From assembly GCA_022264855.1 (NCBI GenBank), contig JABYQU010000052.1, positions 232,735 to 296,734 of the forward strand: a stretch of 64,000 bases of DNA, read 5' to 3'. Of this stretch, positions 1 through 11,230 are shown piece after piece. The translations under genes and the position numbers were made by a program. Under the pieces are notes generated by a model. That model saw only the letters and a list, made by a program, of their open reading frames with translations. It had not been told where the DNA came from and did no database searches. The DNA is from Lenzites betulinus. Lineage: Eukaryota > Basidiomycota > Agaricomycetes > Polyporales > Polyporaceae. How positions within the stretch are numbered: position 1 is the stretch's first letter; each line of letters opens with the position of its first letter.

Positions 1-651
1 CGGGATCCCAGTTCGCCAAGATACGCTCGAGCTCCTCCGGGATGAGTCCCCCAGCGTCGATCCGCACCGGGACCCACGTAACGCCATGCGCCTCCGCCGC
101 AATCGGCATCGGCGCAAACGTGAACTCGTCCGCGAGGAAGAAGTCCCCGGGCCCGCCGAGCATCCGCAGACACTTCGTGATCGCGTCCGCGTTCCCGAGC
201 GTCATCGTCACGACGTGGTGCGGCGCGGTGTGGTACGCGCTGTTGATCGCGGACACGGTGCGGAGCGCGTCGTCGAGGCCCGCGCCGTGCCCGTACTGCA
301 GCGCGGCGTTGAGCAGGCGCTGGGTGCCCTCGTCCTGCGACGTGCCGAGCAGCTGGGTGGGCGCGGCGCTGCCGAGGGATCGCCATTCGCCCACTGGGTC
401 CTCGGATGCCGTCGAGGCGACCTCGTAGTCGATACGACGGATTGGGTAGAGGGTGTGGTGCGGATCACCTGTTGGCCTTGTTTATTATGGTACCGGGAGA
501 ATTCCCATCTGGACAGCTTACCGTTAGCAAGGGAGACCAGGTGTGGGTTGTTGAGCGTGAGACGGATGATGTCCTTCAAGGGGTTTCCCTTCCGCGCGAG
601 TGTTTCGGGCGAAAGGTGGTGGGTCAAATCAATGAAGGACGGGGTTGCCAT
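1..651 (-). CDS. ARO8-type PLP-dependent aminotransferase (5' part; runs off the window)
   Basis: Class I/II PLP-dependent aminotransferase of the aromatic/2-aminoadipate (ARO8, kynurenine aminotransferase) group, which transfers amino groups between aromatic or aminoadipate substrates and 2-oxo acids. Exon 1 (522-651) begins with an ATG and encodes a start typical of the group, including LARKGNPLKDIIRL and NNPHLVSLANG. A 53-nt GT-AG intron (469-521) splits the Gly codon and leads to GDPHHTLYPIRRIDYEV. Exon 2 then encodes QYGHGAGLDDALR, a GNADAITKCLRMLG segment and FLADEFTFAPM, the usual cofactor-side part of the fold. It leaves the window at IDAGGLIPEELERILANWD, so the PLP lysine lies outside and cannot be checked. 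Exact substrate is not determinable. A TATATATA stretch near 780-790 may serve as its promoter. Confidence 0.85.
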
Positions 652-2868
652 GTCTAAACGAGTGCTGGATTTCCTGCTTAATAGTGTATCCTACGTATAA
701 GATTACAACTTACCTGTGAGGCTCCGAATTGGGGGAAGGAAATGGATGTGTAAAGGAGATCGATGGTCTCAGGAAGCCGCTATATATACGGCCTTCGCTT
801 ATACCTTGATGGTAGGCGACTTATCTGCAATAGGTTCCTGAATCGCAAACGTCGAGTCACATAGATACACCAGATACACCGTTGCATGGAGAGGTGACGG
901 AGGCCCGATGTACGGTCACTGGGAAGGGGACGGTCCGTTCAGGCCGTCTAGCCATCGGACTTCTCGGAATTGGTGCGTGGTCTTCGCAGTATGCTGTACA
1001 TCTTCCAAAGACTCGTTTGGGTGGACTCGCACATGTCTGTCAGTGTCCTCCAAGGCATTCCTGGCAGGTGGGAGCGCTGAAACGATGTGTGAGAGCGCTG
1101 AGCCTTGAGGTGAGATTTCCCGCATGAATGTCTGAGTTCGAACCTGCCGACGGCACTTGCTGAGATCGATAGACCCAGCCTGGAGGTCCCGCCGGCGATA
1201 TAGAGCACTGTTGGATGTTGAAGCTTGAACGATAGTTCACTCACTGCCAATCGACACTTACAGGATATTCAATCACGGATGCGTCTCCAGAGAAAGGCGC
1301 GCGCTAGCGCTGGAGATGCGTCCGTTCACGATACTTATGTTCGAGCTCCGACGTTATGATTCATGACTCTGCTCTGTACCATCAGTACTTACGTACTACT
1401 GCTTCGACTTCTTTCCCCGGCTCACTCATGATCAGGACCTCACGTACACCATGCACCGGCTCCCGCCTTCTGATTGTCAGGAGCTGCAGCACCAGCTGCA
1501 GCAACCTGGAGCAGTCTTCGAAATATTCTGACTCGACCCCGGAGGCGCGCGGCGCTACCGCCGTAATTTGGCCGGTTATCCAGGTAAGGCGGTAATCTCG
1601 AAAATGAAGTTTATCCGAACCGGGCCACTTCTGTGAACAAAGGGTTCGAACCCACCAAGGTATGTTTCTTTTATCAACCAGTAGGTATGACCGGACGCGA
1701 GCACGACATGTACGAGCCTATAGTACTTGACACACTCGGCATTTCGCGAGTTTGCATCACGTACCTGCTCTTATGTACACGGAAAGAACCCGTCACATAC
1801 GCAAGACCGCATGGAGTGCGGCTCCAAGTATGCCTCGCACTTACAGAGCCAACGACACGGATGCCGCCGAGGCAGGAATGAGATCAGTGCGTCGTGCTAG
1901 TCCTTTCGTCTGAAAAATCCTCATGAGATTACTATCATAGAGCCCTGTTTGCACTTGAGAGACTTCACAAAGGACGCTACCCGCCTGCGTAGAATAGACC
2001 GCAGAGCGGTCGTGACCCGGACCCGGTGGGTCCCTAATACACTACATCGGGGCGAGCAGCCACGCTAACCCACCATACACCTTCGGACGCTACCGCACCC
2101 CGGTGAGTAGGTGAACGCCCATAAACAACCCAATACCATACAGTTGACCTAACTCAACGTCCTCATCGATAAAATGCGGATATCGCGCCCGGTGAAAGCC
2201 GCAGCACTGACAGAACTTCGACCCGCGGCCAAGGCTCGCTGCTCATCGGGAGGCTGCCAGTGCGCCCAATAACTTCGAGCACGCCGCGCATCGCTCCGAC
2301 GGAGACAGATGATACTCGATGACGCCGTACGTGACATGCGCACCGGGCTACCCACACCTGGCCAGATGTGCTACTTCCAGTAGCCGAGAAGTAGAGCACT
2401 AACGAATTTTATGCTTGTACTCCAAGTCCTCACAGAATTTATATCGTCAAATGTAAACACAAGCATCAAGGACTGGATGATCTGCGATCCTAAAACGATC
2501 GAGCTTCAGGAACCCAGAACGGGAGCGTGGCGGCCTGATCGGCGATCACATCGCAGAAAGAGTAAGGGGCGCCGGCTACCAACCTCCGTCCGCATTTGGA
2601 AGGCAACTTAGTGTAGTGGTACCTCCTACCAGCTCCTACCCCACTCTACGATTTGACCCAAACATCTCTGGGTAGCCATGTGCCCGTTTAACGTGACTAT
2701 TTAAAGCTATGGGTGCTGCGTAAGCGCCATCTGCTCTTGATTCTCACCCACCATCACCCTCTCAACACCGTAAGTCCCCTCTCGCAGTGAAAACAACTAT
2801 ACCACTCACGCACCCCTGATAGCTCACAGCAAATACAACCCACAGCAAACTCAGAAGAACGTCACAGT
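652..2868. other. Gene-free stretch, 2.2 kb
   Basis: No convincing coding region on either strand. The short open frames here are not linked by plausible splice sites and resemble no family I know. The first 150 bases hold the likely promoter of the aminotransferase, with a TATATATA run near 783. The last 100 bases are probably the promoter and 5' leader of the gene starting at 2869. The middle could be decayed transposon DNA, but no terminal repeats were found. Confidence 0.6.
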
Positions 2869-3604
2869 ATGGACGCCAACAGCATACTCTTTCGCCCACC
2901 CAACGAATGGACGACAGGAGGCGGTATGTATATCTTCAGACTTCTGCCGTAGTAGACGCTCAGCTGCTCACTCCTGGGTCCTCCCTCCTCAGCCCCGATG
3001 ACCGACAGACAGTCACGCAAGATCTTCGCCATGGCTCGCCTCAACGGCATGCAAATTCGCTTCGTCGACTGGCACCTGCCCCCCGACCCCAGCCAGAAAG
3101 TGACGAAGGCCGAAGCGTCCATCCTCATCACCATGCTCGAGGACGGCCTTCATCCCAGCTGGGAGTACATCGACTCACTCGGGCGTAGCCTCATACAGGT
3201 AAGTGTTCATACTGGTCTTTATGGTATTTTCCCCGACGCCCCCGTTCCAGTACTCTCCACCTCCGCACCCCCGTCACTGGCAGAACTGCCATGATCAGCC
3301 CACAGACATGCAGCTTGCGTGGATCGCCCACCTCGGCGCAATCCTGGGCGTCCCCGCGGACACCGTCTCGACGCAGGTTGCGGGCATCACACTCGGCCAG
3401 GCTGCGCTGCTTATCGAACGGCTGAAGGAGGAGAAGGATCAGCAGTTCCAGTTCGAAGACGGGCCGATGCTCTTCGCACGCACTTTAGAGAAGGTCTTAG
3501 CGGAGTTGCCGCTTCCGCGACGTCGCTTTCCGGATGCCGTGAAGCAGGAGGCGGAGGTCAAGCTCGAGGAGGGACCTGCGGCCGTGCACTACGCCTTCCC
3601 ATAG
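2869..3604 (+). CDS. Unrecognised fungal protein
   Basis: Predicted three-exon gene. Exon 1 (2869-2923) starts at an ATG and encodes MDANSILFRPPNEWTTGG. A GT-AG intron (2924-2992) joins it in frame to APMTDRQSRKIFAMARLNG. A second intron starts at 3199 (CAG|GTAAGT) and ends at the AG at 3298; an alternative AG at 3283 is also in frame and would add five residues. The last exon encodes DMQLAWIAHLGAILGVP, a LIERLKEEKDQQ helix and a charged C-terminus, and ends at TAG 3602-3604. There is no signal peptide or membrane segment, and the protein is about 180 residues with amphipathic helices. The family is not recognised. The consistent frame across both introns and the clean donors support a real gene. 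Confidence 0.6.
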
Positions 3605-4225
3605 TCGCCACTGGCAGAGCCGGCCGTGGGCTCCGGTTTCCAAATCAAGCGCGAGCCGAACTAATGGGCGGTCATGTTGCTGGAATGACAAGTTGACTCA
3701 GTAGTATGCTTTGATGTGTATCTTATATGTTCAGATTCAGAAACCTGTACCGCGACTACTGTACTTGCTCGCTTCCTTGTATAACATATGCTACCTCCTT
3801 ATCTACATGTCAATGTCTGTATCCCTATTCAAATGTACATAACACGCCCCCAATACTATTGTAACCCTTGTCATAGTTTTCAATAACAACTCAGTATTCA
3901 TCTATCGCCAAGGACGTCCTTCTCTAACCATACAGCTCTTGCTGAATTTAATGCGCCTCCAACTCCAACGATGCGCGATCACACTTTTCACGCAAAACAC
4001 GCGAAATGCACGAACGATACAGGGCTCATGCAAAGGGTTCTGCTTGACATATATTCAAAAGTGCAGACGTACCGCGTCGCACGAACTATGTATTTTGGGT
4101 GACTCGCGCGCTGTGTATACAAAAAAGCGCCCACACATACACACATACTGATTGGGGTGACCACACATGCAACAGGCGGTCAGACAAGTACTGAGGGGTA
4201 CATGAGCGACGAGGACATACCATGC
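3605..4225. other. Gene-free stretch between convergent genes
   Basis: About 620 bases holding the 3' ends of the genes at 2869-3604 (+) and 4226-5227 (-). AT-richer than its surroundings, as expected for 3' untranslated DNA. No ORF, repeat or RNA gene was recognised. Confidence 0.6.
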
Positions 4226-5227
4226 CTAGTTGGCGTGCGCCGCAGTATGAGACGGGCGGCATTGCTCACGCAGCAGCGCAAGCTCGGCCTCGGCCATCTT
4301 CCTAGCCTGCTTGGCCATCTCCGCGCTCTGCTCGGCCATCTCCACCCTCTGCTTGACGGCCTGCCTTGCTGCTACAGCCTGCTGCAGTTTCTTGTGAGTG
4401 TCTTGGTGCAAGGCAAGGTACACATCCTTGATCTCTTTGTTGTAAAGTTCATCAATGTCCCTCTCTGTGACAAGTCGGAAGATGCTCTTGAAGGTGCCAT
4501 CTCTGCCTGGGACTACTGTTTGCGGTGTGCACTCGGAGGTGAGTGTGGGCTTGAACGCAACCTCGAACTTTGTGCTCTGGGCCGAGGGAAGAACACGAGG
4601 GTCTTGTTCGCCGATGAGGACCCGCATGACCATCGCAGCATACCAATAACACTGTCGGCTCAAGAGGATGTAGTCGGGGGAGTGCTTGCTCACAGCTGTG
4701 GGGGCGACAACGACGTCAAGCCAGGAAGGAGCGCTCTCGAGAGTGAATGTCACGCTGATGACCCTTTTATGAGTAGTAGACGTTGGGGGAATGAGCAGGA
4801 CAGCGTCGTTTGCGGGGATGGAGGCGGGGGTTTCCGAGAGGGAGGAGTGACTGGAGAGGGAGGAACTGAAGGCGGCAGCAAAGAGTGGGTTGCCGTCTTC
4901 AAGGTTGTAAGTGCGATCGATCTTGATGAGACCAAAAGGGGGACCAGCAAAGGATTTGACAGTGGTCCTGTCGACGATGGTGAGGATAAGGTAGTCGTGC
5001 TCGGCTCGATTCTTCATCTGCTTGTAGAGCTCTATGGTGCGGACGGCGGCATTGGCGAGGGGGCATTCGGCGTCCTCCTTCAGTGCAATGATGCAGAATC
5101 TCCAGGCCACGTTAACTGAGGTCTTCCTCGTAAGTTCCGTTTCGAGAGATAGGCTAAGGGGAGAATATATGGGAAGGCCTAGGAGACGACGGCGAAAGAA
5201 CTTGAGAGAAGGATCGATGAACTTCAT
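4226..5227 (-). CDS. Unrecognised basidiomycete protein with C-terminal coiled coil
   Basis: Single long open frame of about 333 codons from the ATG at 5225-5227; the frame is open slightly upstream but has no earlier ATG. The N-terminal half is globular, with short motifs such as AWRFCIIALKED and RTIELYKQMKNRAEHDY. A Ser-rich linker follows in the middle, then a second globular part with SPDYILLSRQCYWYAAMVMR. The last 80 residues are an Ala/Glu/Lys-rich helix (QQAVAARQAVKQRVEMAEQ and MAKQARKMAEAELALLREQ) that should form a coiled coil. There is no signal peptide and I do not recognise the family. A TATA-like stretch (TATAAA on the minus strand) lies just upstream near 5250-5265. Confidence 0.7.
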   Translation of the reverse strand: MKFIDPSLKFFRRRLLGLPIYSPLSLSLETELTRKTSVNVAWRFCIIALKEDAECPLANAAVRTIELYKQMKNRAEHDYLILTIVDRTTVKSFAGPPFGLIKIDRTYNLEDGNPLFAAAFSSSLSSHSSLSETPASIPANDAVLLIPPTSTTHKRVISVTFTLESAPSWLDVVVAPTAVSKHSPDYILLSRQCYWYAAMVMRVLIGEQDPRVLPSAQSTKFEVAFKPTLTSECTPQTVVPGRDGTFKSIFRLVTERDIDELYNKEIKDVYLALHQDTHKKLQQAVAARQAVKQRVEMAEQSAEMAKQARKMAEAELALLREQCRPSHTAAHAN

Positions 5228-6169
5228 GTTGGTCGATCGCACGGCGAGGATTTATATCGTCTATAAAACGTTATCGATCGACGAAGGAGATGAGGACGAC
5301 GGAGTGCGTGTGGATGCAAGTGGTCGAGGCGAGGAGGACGAGGAGCGTTCCACGCGGCAGGGTGTATGTATGTAGTGTGTATGTCGAGACGAGTGTGCGT
5401 ATTCCTTGGGCATGATCATGTGGCGTGAGCGCGAGAGTGGCGGAGCACCGTCTGCCCAAGCGCGGATATTCACCAAGATCGATGACAATAAGAAACATGC
5501 GCTCAATAACACACGCTCACGGCCGGCCATGCGTGCCCTCGTCGCTCTGGGTGCGCCTGCCGTGGATCTGCTTCCCAAAAGTTCTCCTCCCGGCGCATCT
5601 CCCCCCTCCCCCCCCACCCGCTGACCACCGCCTGACCACCGCACCGTGCCCCCCGATCCTCCATTGCATCCCCCATCCAATCCTGCGAGCTCGATTGCGA
5701 CCCGTGAGCTGCACGCCCACTGAGCAGTTTCACCGAGCCTCGACCTGGGCCTCTCCTACCGCTTCGCCGGCGCCCGCCGCAATTCACGGATAAGCGGGCT
5801 GTCGGTCCGAGGACTAGTCCACTTTGGAAAGTAAGTAGACTAAGGTATGTACTAGCCTTCAAGTAGATACACGGTGGCGTTCGGCGACCCGGAGAAGTTG
5901 GTTGCGGCCATTGGTACTTTACATACGAGTAACTGGTACACTTCAACGCGCCCATAGCATTCGAGGATTCACGCTCAATGAGCCGCCGCACCGAGGGCAT
6001 TATAGGCCGATCGTAAACCCAGTGTGGCATAGCACTAATGGGACTGTCCGAGAAGCATGACTGAACCGCGAAAGCGATGTCAGAACCAGAGATACGCAAG
6101 CAATGAAAAAAGAAAAGCTCACAAATGTCCTTCAGAACCAAGTCGTACACGGAACGTGCGCGTGAAGGC
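5228..6169. other. Intergenic stretch, no gene supported
   Basis: Contains the upstream region of the gene at 4226-5227 and the 3' flank of the gene at 6170-6700. Overlapping open frames exist on both strands around 5420-6150, but their composition is low-complexity (Pro/Arg/Gly-rich) and no splice-linked coding pattern emerges. A homopolymeric C-rich run lies at about 5600-5625. Confidence 0.5.
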
Positions 6170-6700
6170 TCAACAGCAGTGCGGCAGAGTTCGCGGCTCG
6201 CCGGTAATCTCCCCAGGGCCGTGCGGACGGTTCACATAGACGAGATAGACGTGATGCGTCTCTACCTGCACATCGCCCGTAGGGATCTCTCGCACTTCCA
6301 TAGCGTGGATAGCGTCGAGTGCCGCCGGTTTCAGGATCTCCTCTGCCAGCCGTGGCAGGGGAACGCTCCCCGTTTCCTCCTCCCGCGCGTCGCCGAAGAG
6401 CGTCAAGTTCTCCATGAGCTTCTTGGCTCTGGCTCGCACGTCGCCATCGAGCCAGAACACAGACTCAAATTCGTTGAGTGTGACGGTGCCGAGCTCCTCT
6501 CGGGATTGCTCGACCGCGCCGTAATGGCGCAGGCGAGTGGCAGCGCGACTGCTCTCCCCGGTGGAGGCGAACACCTCGATGGTACCATCCTCGGGGATCA
6601 CGTGGAGAATGGCGTCCGTCCGTCCGTCGAGCGTGCGGACAAGTAGGACCACGGACGGAGCGCTCTTGGACGAGAACATGTTGAGAAACGAGGAGAACAT
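6170..6700 (-). CDS. Unrecognised 176-aa protein
   Basis: Continuous open frame from the ATG at 6698-6700. The product starts MFSSFLNMFSSKSAPSVVLL and contains a VLLVRTLDGRTDAILHVIPE strand-like segment, HYGAVEQSREELGTVTLNEF, and DVRARAKKLMENLTLFGD, which has a helical amphipathic pattern. No signal peptide is obvious; the short hydrophobic start is not followed by a cleavage-like site. The family is not recognised. The frame stops after TLPHCC; a further spliced exon cannot be excluded because codon use weakens near the end. Its upstream region faces the 3' end of the AP-1 mu gene 380 bases away. Confidence 0.5.
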   Translation of the reverse strand: MFSSFLNMFSSKSAPSVVLLVRTLDGRTDAILHVIPEDGTIEVFASTGESSRAATRLRHYGAVEQSREELGTVTLNEFESVFWLDGDVRARAKKLMENLTLFGDAREEETGSVPLPRLAEEILKPAALDAIHAMEVREIPTGDVQVETHHVYLVYVNRPHGPGEITGEPRTLPHCC

Positions 6701-7079
6701 GACGTCGTGTATAGTGGTTGAGAGTAAGTGATCTGAGGTGAAGCTTCCCCAGATATTACGTCCGCGAGCGTGTTCGACCTGGAGAAGATGGCGGTCAAAG
6801 GGAGAAGGAGGACAAGCTTACTGTAGCGGACTCTATATAGTATATTATAGACGCGCATGCCTCTTCCATTCGGATCGAACACGTCCGCGACACGTAGGTT
6901 GGGAAGCTCGCACGTACTCAGTCTCTCGCAGACATAATGACCTGGTCGTTCGTACTCCGATACCTCCGTGGTCATTGTAACGTTCCTCATTGAAACATCT
7001 ACATCATATTGGAACACATACACACATATCCCGAGTATACTCAGCCCGAACCGACGCGCAGCGCCAGGTCCGCCGCCGC

Positions 7080-9127
7080 TTACATCGGCACAATCGGTGC
7101 GCTCCCCTTCTCCAGCGCCGTCCGCAAGCTGCACACAAAACCGCCTCGTCAGTCTTGCCCGCGGAGTAAGCGAGTCCGCGGAGGACATCACGCACCTGTA
7201 ATCGTCGCCGTTCTGCGTGATATACCGCACCCACGGCAGTGCCTGGTACCCGCTCTTCTCCACGATCTTCAGGTAGCGCACCTGGATGCCAGACACGGTG
7301 AAGTACGGGATCTCGTACTTGACCGTGATCGGCGCGCGCTTGTCTAGCGACTCGTGTTCTGTGGCGCCGTGCCGTTAGCAGCTGTTACACAGCAGGGAGA
7401 ACGAGTAGAAAACGCGTACCGCCGCGGACGCTCGGGAGCCCAAAGTGCGCGCGCATGAGGAACTCGCGGCCGCCACCGAGCTGCTTGATCTTCCATACGA
7501 ACGCGGACTTGTCGGGCACGTACTGCACACTCCCCGTCGATGCCTGTATGGGAATTCGGAGGTCAGACCCTTCAGTGCACATCGAGTGGGGCAAGGGGGC
7601 GCACCCGGAACTTCGGCGTATCTGCGTCGTCGGGGACGGGTACATAGATCTCGACGTTGTTCGCAGTGCTGCGACGCTTAAACTGTGCCTTGCACTTCAC
7701 CATATATTCTATCCTGCTCCCCTTGTGATGCTCCACCTACGTTGCCCCTCATCAGCACTTCCCCTCGCACAAAAAAGGATTATCCGGAAAGCACGGAGAA
7801 CGCACCGCAGCTTCAACCCAAATGAGCGGCTTAACAGGCGTAGAGAGTCGGTAAGACATGAGTTCGAACTCGCCATCGGGCGGAATGAAGGAGATCGTGC
7901 GGTCGTTCTCAAAGCGCGACAGCCGGACGCACTGGTGGAACTTGACGTCCTCCATCTCGATCGCTTTCCCCCTCGCATCTAGCCTCGCGGGTCAGCAGAC
8001 GCACTGCAAACCTCTTTCAGAGAAGAGAAGACGCACTCCGGCCTGTGCTTTCGAACATGACCTTGTCGTTGAGCCCGAGGCGGAGTTCGGGCATGCCGGA
8101 GAGGTAGCATTTCATCTTCACCGCGCCTAGAATCTCGGAGCGGACAACGTTCCCATTCGCGTTGACGAGCAGGTTCACGCTCTCGATCACGTCGAGGAAC
8201 ACTTCGTTCTTGCGGTACCGGATGCCCTCCGAGCGCCATGACACAGCGTTTGTGACCGCGATTGGTGGCCGCACCTGCACCTCCAGCTTGTACGACTCCT
8301 GTGTAATGTATCTACGGATATGGGTGTGAGCGCAGGAATCAACCTGGCGTAGTTGAGGGGATGTGGGACATACTCTTGAAGAATCTTACTCTCTGTTGTT
8401 TGGGGATATCCAAAGTCCATCATCTCGTCCATGAGCTCGTAGATGATGACGAAGTTGTCGCGGATAGACTCTTCCTCGAGCTCTTTGAAGTATTCGACGA
8501 GCACCTGAACAAGACGGTGTAGGAAGAGGATAATTTCGGCGGCATTCGAGTTTCGTTTTGAGAGGGCCAGGACTGGGGAAACAGCGTAAGACCTCTGGTT
8601 TGAGCGGCGCGGACATTCGAACAGGTGGACGTGACATCATGAAGCCGGGAGCCTAATACAAGTGGCCGCTAGGCAAGCAAGACTGGCCTTGAGCATATGT
8701 GGCTCCCGGCAGGGTCAGTCTGTGGTACTTATGTGCCCCCAGAAGAGTCGGCCTGTGGGGCTGTAGGAAAGGTCTACTATAGAGACATGTACCGCCCGGA
8801 CCCTACTCCTGACAGCCCGGAGGTTGTCATGCACCGAAAGTTCCTTAATATCAATTCACGAGAGTAATGGTTCTTGCATGCGATCGCCTCTATAGCAAGT
8901 GAACACGAACAAGCGGAGGAGGACTCACGGTAGAGGTTAGAATGCCGTATGTGCATATAGTTCACGCCTTCCCTCGAGAAACACGGCGTTGCCTGCTGTC
9001 CCTCCTCTTCGAGGTCCAAGACAATTGGCAAGAAGCGTTCGATGTATGATGACGGAACATCGTCGCGATAGGAGCGTTGGATGAGGGGTTTGCCCTTGAG
9101 GTCGAGAATAGCAATCAGGCTGGCCAT
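7080..9127 (-). CDS. apm1: AP-1 adaptor complex medium (mu) subunit
   Basis: Mu subunit of the clathrin adaptor AP-1, which sorts cargo carrying tyrosine-based signals at the trans-Golgi network and endosomes. Exon 1 (8929-9127) encodes the N-terminal longin-like domain ([20 protein letters not shown]) up to HSNLY. An unusually long intron (8573-8928, 356 nt) follows. Then come [20 protein letters not shown], the very conserved [34 protein letters not shown], and the cargo-binding mu homology domain with [78 protein letters not shown] and [20 protein letters not shown]. The last exon ends [15 protein letters not shown], stop at 7080-7082. All landmark blocks of AP-1 mu are present in order. 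It shares a short upstream region with the PQ-loop gene. Confidence 0.93.
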
Positions 9128-9414
9128 CGCTCAGAGTAAGCCGGGAACAGAGCCAGTCCGGAAGTTGTCACAGAGCGGCCTGCGTGATATAGGTCTGTTT
9201 AGTCTTCAGAATGTCACAGCTGCAATACCAGAGTTAGGCGAAGGAACTGGGTGGATGGAACGCAGAGCGAGCGAGACAGAGCAGTGAGCGTGAGCGGATA
9301 GCCTACGAGCGCTTGTCACGCGCAGGACGAGAGTAGGCGCTTACGCGCGCTGGATATGGGCGCGTCGGTCCGCGCGGTGGCGGGCGTGGTTTCGCGTCTC
9401 TCCCTCCGTCCACC
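9128..9414. promoter_or_regulatory. Divergent promoter region of apm1 and the PQ-loop gene
   Basis: A 287-base region between two start codons that point away from each other, so both promoters must lie here or overlap the 5' leaders. No clear TATA box is seen. The right half is rich in CpG and pyrimidine tracts ending just before ATG 9415. Confidence 0.5.
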
Positions 9415-10986
9415 ATGTCCACCTGCGAGCCCGTATGTCCCTTTGTTGCTGGTGGTCGGTGCAAGATTTTAACTCATATCATTTAGAACCACGATGCAGC
9501 CGCGAACGCGCTCACTGCGTTCATGTGCGTCGGCATCACTATCTCCTACATACCGCAGGTAAGTGCAGTGCCGGGCGGATTGTCTTGCGAGTGGCTCTAA
9601 ACGGTTCTGCCCAGCTCTGGCGAATAATTGCAGCCAAGACCTCGGAAGGCTTTAGCCCTTGGTTCCTCCTACTAGGAAGCACCTCATCTGCCTCCGCGAT
9701 GCTCAACATGTGAGCCTTTGTGCTGCTTTTCGTGATCATGAAGAGGCCCTTAATACCGGCAAGCTAGTATCGTCATGCAGTGGGGTATCATCAGATGCTG
9801 CCGAGTTCTGGTGAGCCGTAGCTTTTGACTGCTTCCGTGCAGTCATTGACTGACCTGGGTCCGCACTATAGAGCATCGGAAGTTGTATCGAGTCCGTTGC
9901 GGGAGTATTCCAGCTTATGCTTGTGTGGGCGTTGTTCTCCGCAATGTGAGTGCACTCTTTGCCCCATTTTAATTGCCCCGGTTCGCCTTGTCTAATGTTA
10001 CCGTAAATCTTAGACTGGTGCTCTACATGATGTACTACCCACCGCACCTCAAGTACGTCGAATTGGATGTTGACCTATCTAACAACCTCCCGCCTCAACA
10101 TGTCAAGACCCATGTGAAGCACGAAGGATGGAAGCTCTCTATCACCCTTTCCTGGGTTGTCCTATTCCATATGTATGTGATCACACTATCTTGGCTCGGT
10201 CGGGCAGCTCGATGCTGACAACTCCTCATAGATCCTTCATCATCTTCATTACCATGCTTCTGCTCTCCACGAACCCCACTCCGGATACAACGGAACGCCC
10301 ACGCCAGCTGCAGCTCTGGGCCACGTTCCTGGGCGTATCCTCCGCGATTCTCGCCACGCTGCAATATGCGCCACAGATCGCACACACATTCCGCCTCAAG
10401 CTCGTCGGTGCGCTCAGTATCCCCATGATGCTCCTCCAGACCCCTGGCGCTATCCTCATGGTCCTGAGCATTGCCTTAAGGTGTGCCCAAGTCTTTGCCA
10501 TCCTGACACCCCCTTTGTTAACATCAACCCTGACAGGCCTGGTACCAACTGGACCAGTACGTCCACTCTTTACCCCCGCCGCACCTACGAGCGTGAAACT
10601 AACAGTCCATAGCGTGGATCACATACGCCGTCGCAGGTATAATGCAAGGCATCCTCCTCGTCATGTGCATTATTTTCCGCGCGCGGCAGCACAAGCACGG
10701 CCTCGACGACTTCGGGCGTCCTCTTCACTCTTCTTCCCTCTCACACGCTGCGACAGAGGACGAAGAGGCCCCGTCGCCGGTCGAGACCGCGGTGGGCGAC
10801 GCGGTCGACAGTGACGTGCGGAGCGAGCACGGCGTGGACCTTGTCCCGCCCGAGCGTGACCTCCTTCTCGCGACCGCCGCAGACGCGCATGGAGAGTCGG
10901 AGGAGACGCCGTTACTGGGGAAGAAGAACACAGGGCAAAGCGGATCAGAAGGGCATGGGATCTTGTCGTGGCTCCGCCGGCGATGA
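9415..10986 (+). CDS. PQ-loop repeat membrane protein
   Basis: Seven-helix PQ-loop family protein (cystinosin / Ypq / SWEET-like fold); fungal members are usually lysosomal or vacuolar amino-acid transporters. Nine exons were assembled: 9415-9432, 9487-9558, 9615-9709, 9768-9810, 9872-9945, 10014-10172, 10232-10480, 10537-10556 (20 nt) and 10613-10986. The first PQ loop lies in CVGITISYIPQLWRIIAAKT, split exactly after the Gln by an intron. The second is in ATLQYAPQIAHTFRLKLVG. Hydrophobic helices include WFLLLGSTSSASAML, LSITLSWVVLFH, SFIIFITMLLL and ITYAVAGIMQGILLVMCIIF. A hydrophilic tail ends in EETPLLGKKN, which contains an acidic dileucine-like signal (EETPLL) of the type used for vacuolar/lysosomal sorting. 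The substrate is unknown. AP-1 mu, encoded divergently, belongs to the machinery that reads such signals, but functional coupling is only a guess. Confidence 0.85.
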
Positions 10987-11230
10987 CCTTTCGCGCTGCC
11001 ACGCAGACGATTGGAGCCCTAGGTATCTCAAGCTTGTTGCTATTGATTGATTGTGTTTTAGGGCGGGTTGGATCGGAATACATTACTTGCTGCACTGTTA
11101 TTACCCCTTGAATAATCTATACACGAGAACAAGATTCTACATACAACTGGATATCAACAACGCTGCTCGACTCCACGGGACCATTACAAGCAAACACCAC
11201 TCTTGCGTAGGGCACCGGGTCTTCGATATC

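Noticed and set aside
1130..1160. Second GTTCGAAC palindrome suggestive of a tRNA.
   Set aside because: Flanking bases do not form the other arms; it is a chance restriction-site-like palindrome.
1640..1670. Possible tRNA T-arm (GGGTTCGAACCC).
   Set aside because: Neither strand gives a proper T-stem with five pairs, and no D-arm, anticodon arm or acceptor stem can be folded around it.
4157..5119. 320-codon open frame on the plus strand.
   Set aside because: It is the antisense shadow of the 333-aa gene on the minus strand, which has better amino-acid composition, a coiled coil and a TATA-like element upstream.
5503..6150. 215-codon minus-strand open frame.
   Set aside because: Its Gly/Arg-rich low-complexity composition, lack of splice-linked neighbours and lack of family resemblance argue against a gene.
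6125..6646. 173-codon plus-strand open frame.
   Set aside because: Overlaps the minus-strand 176-aa gene; its product looks like translated antisense sequence.
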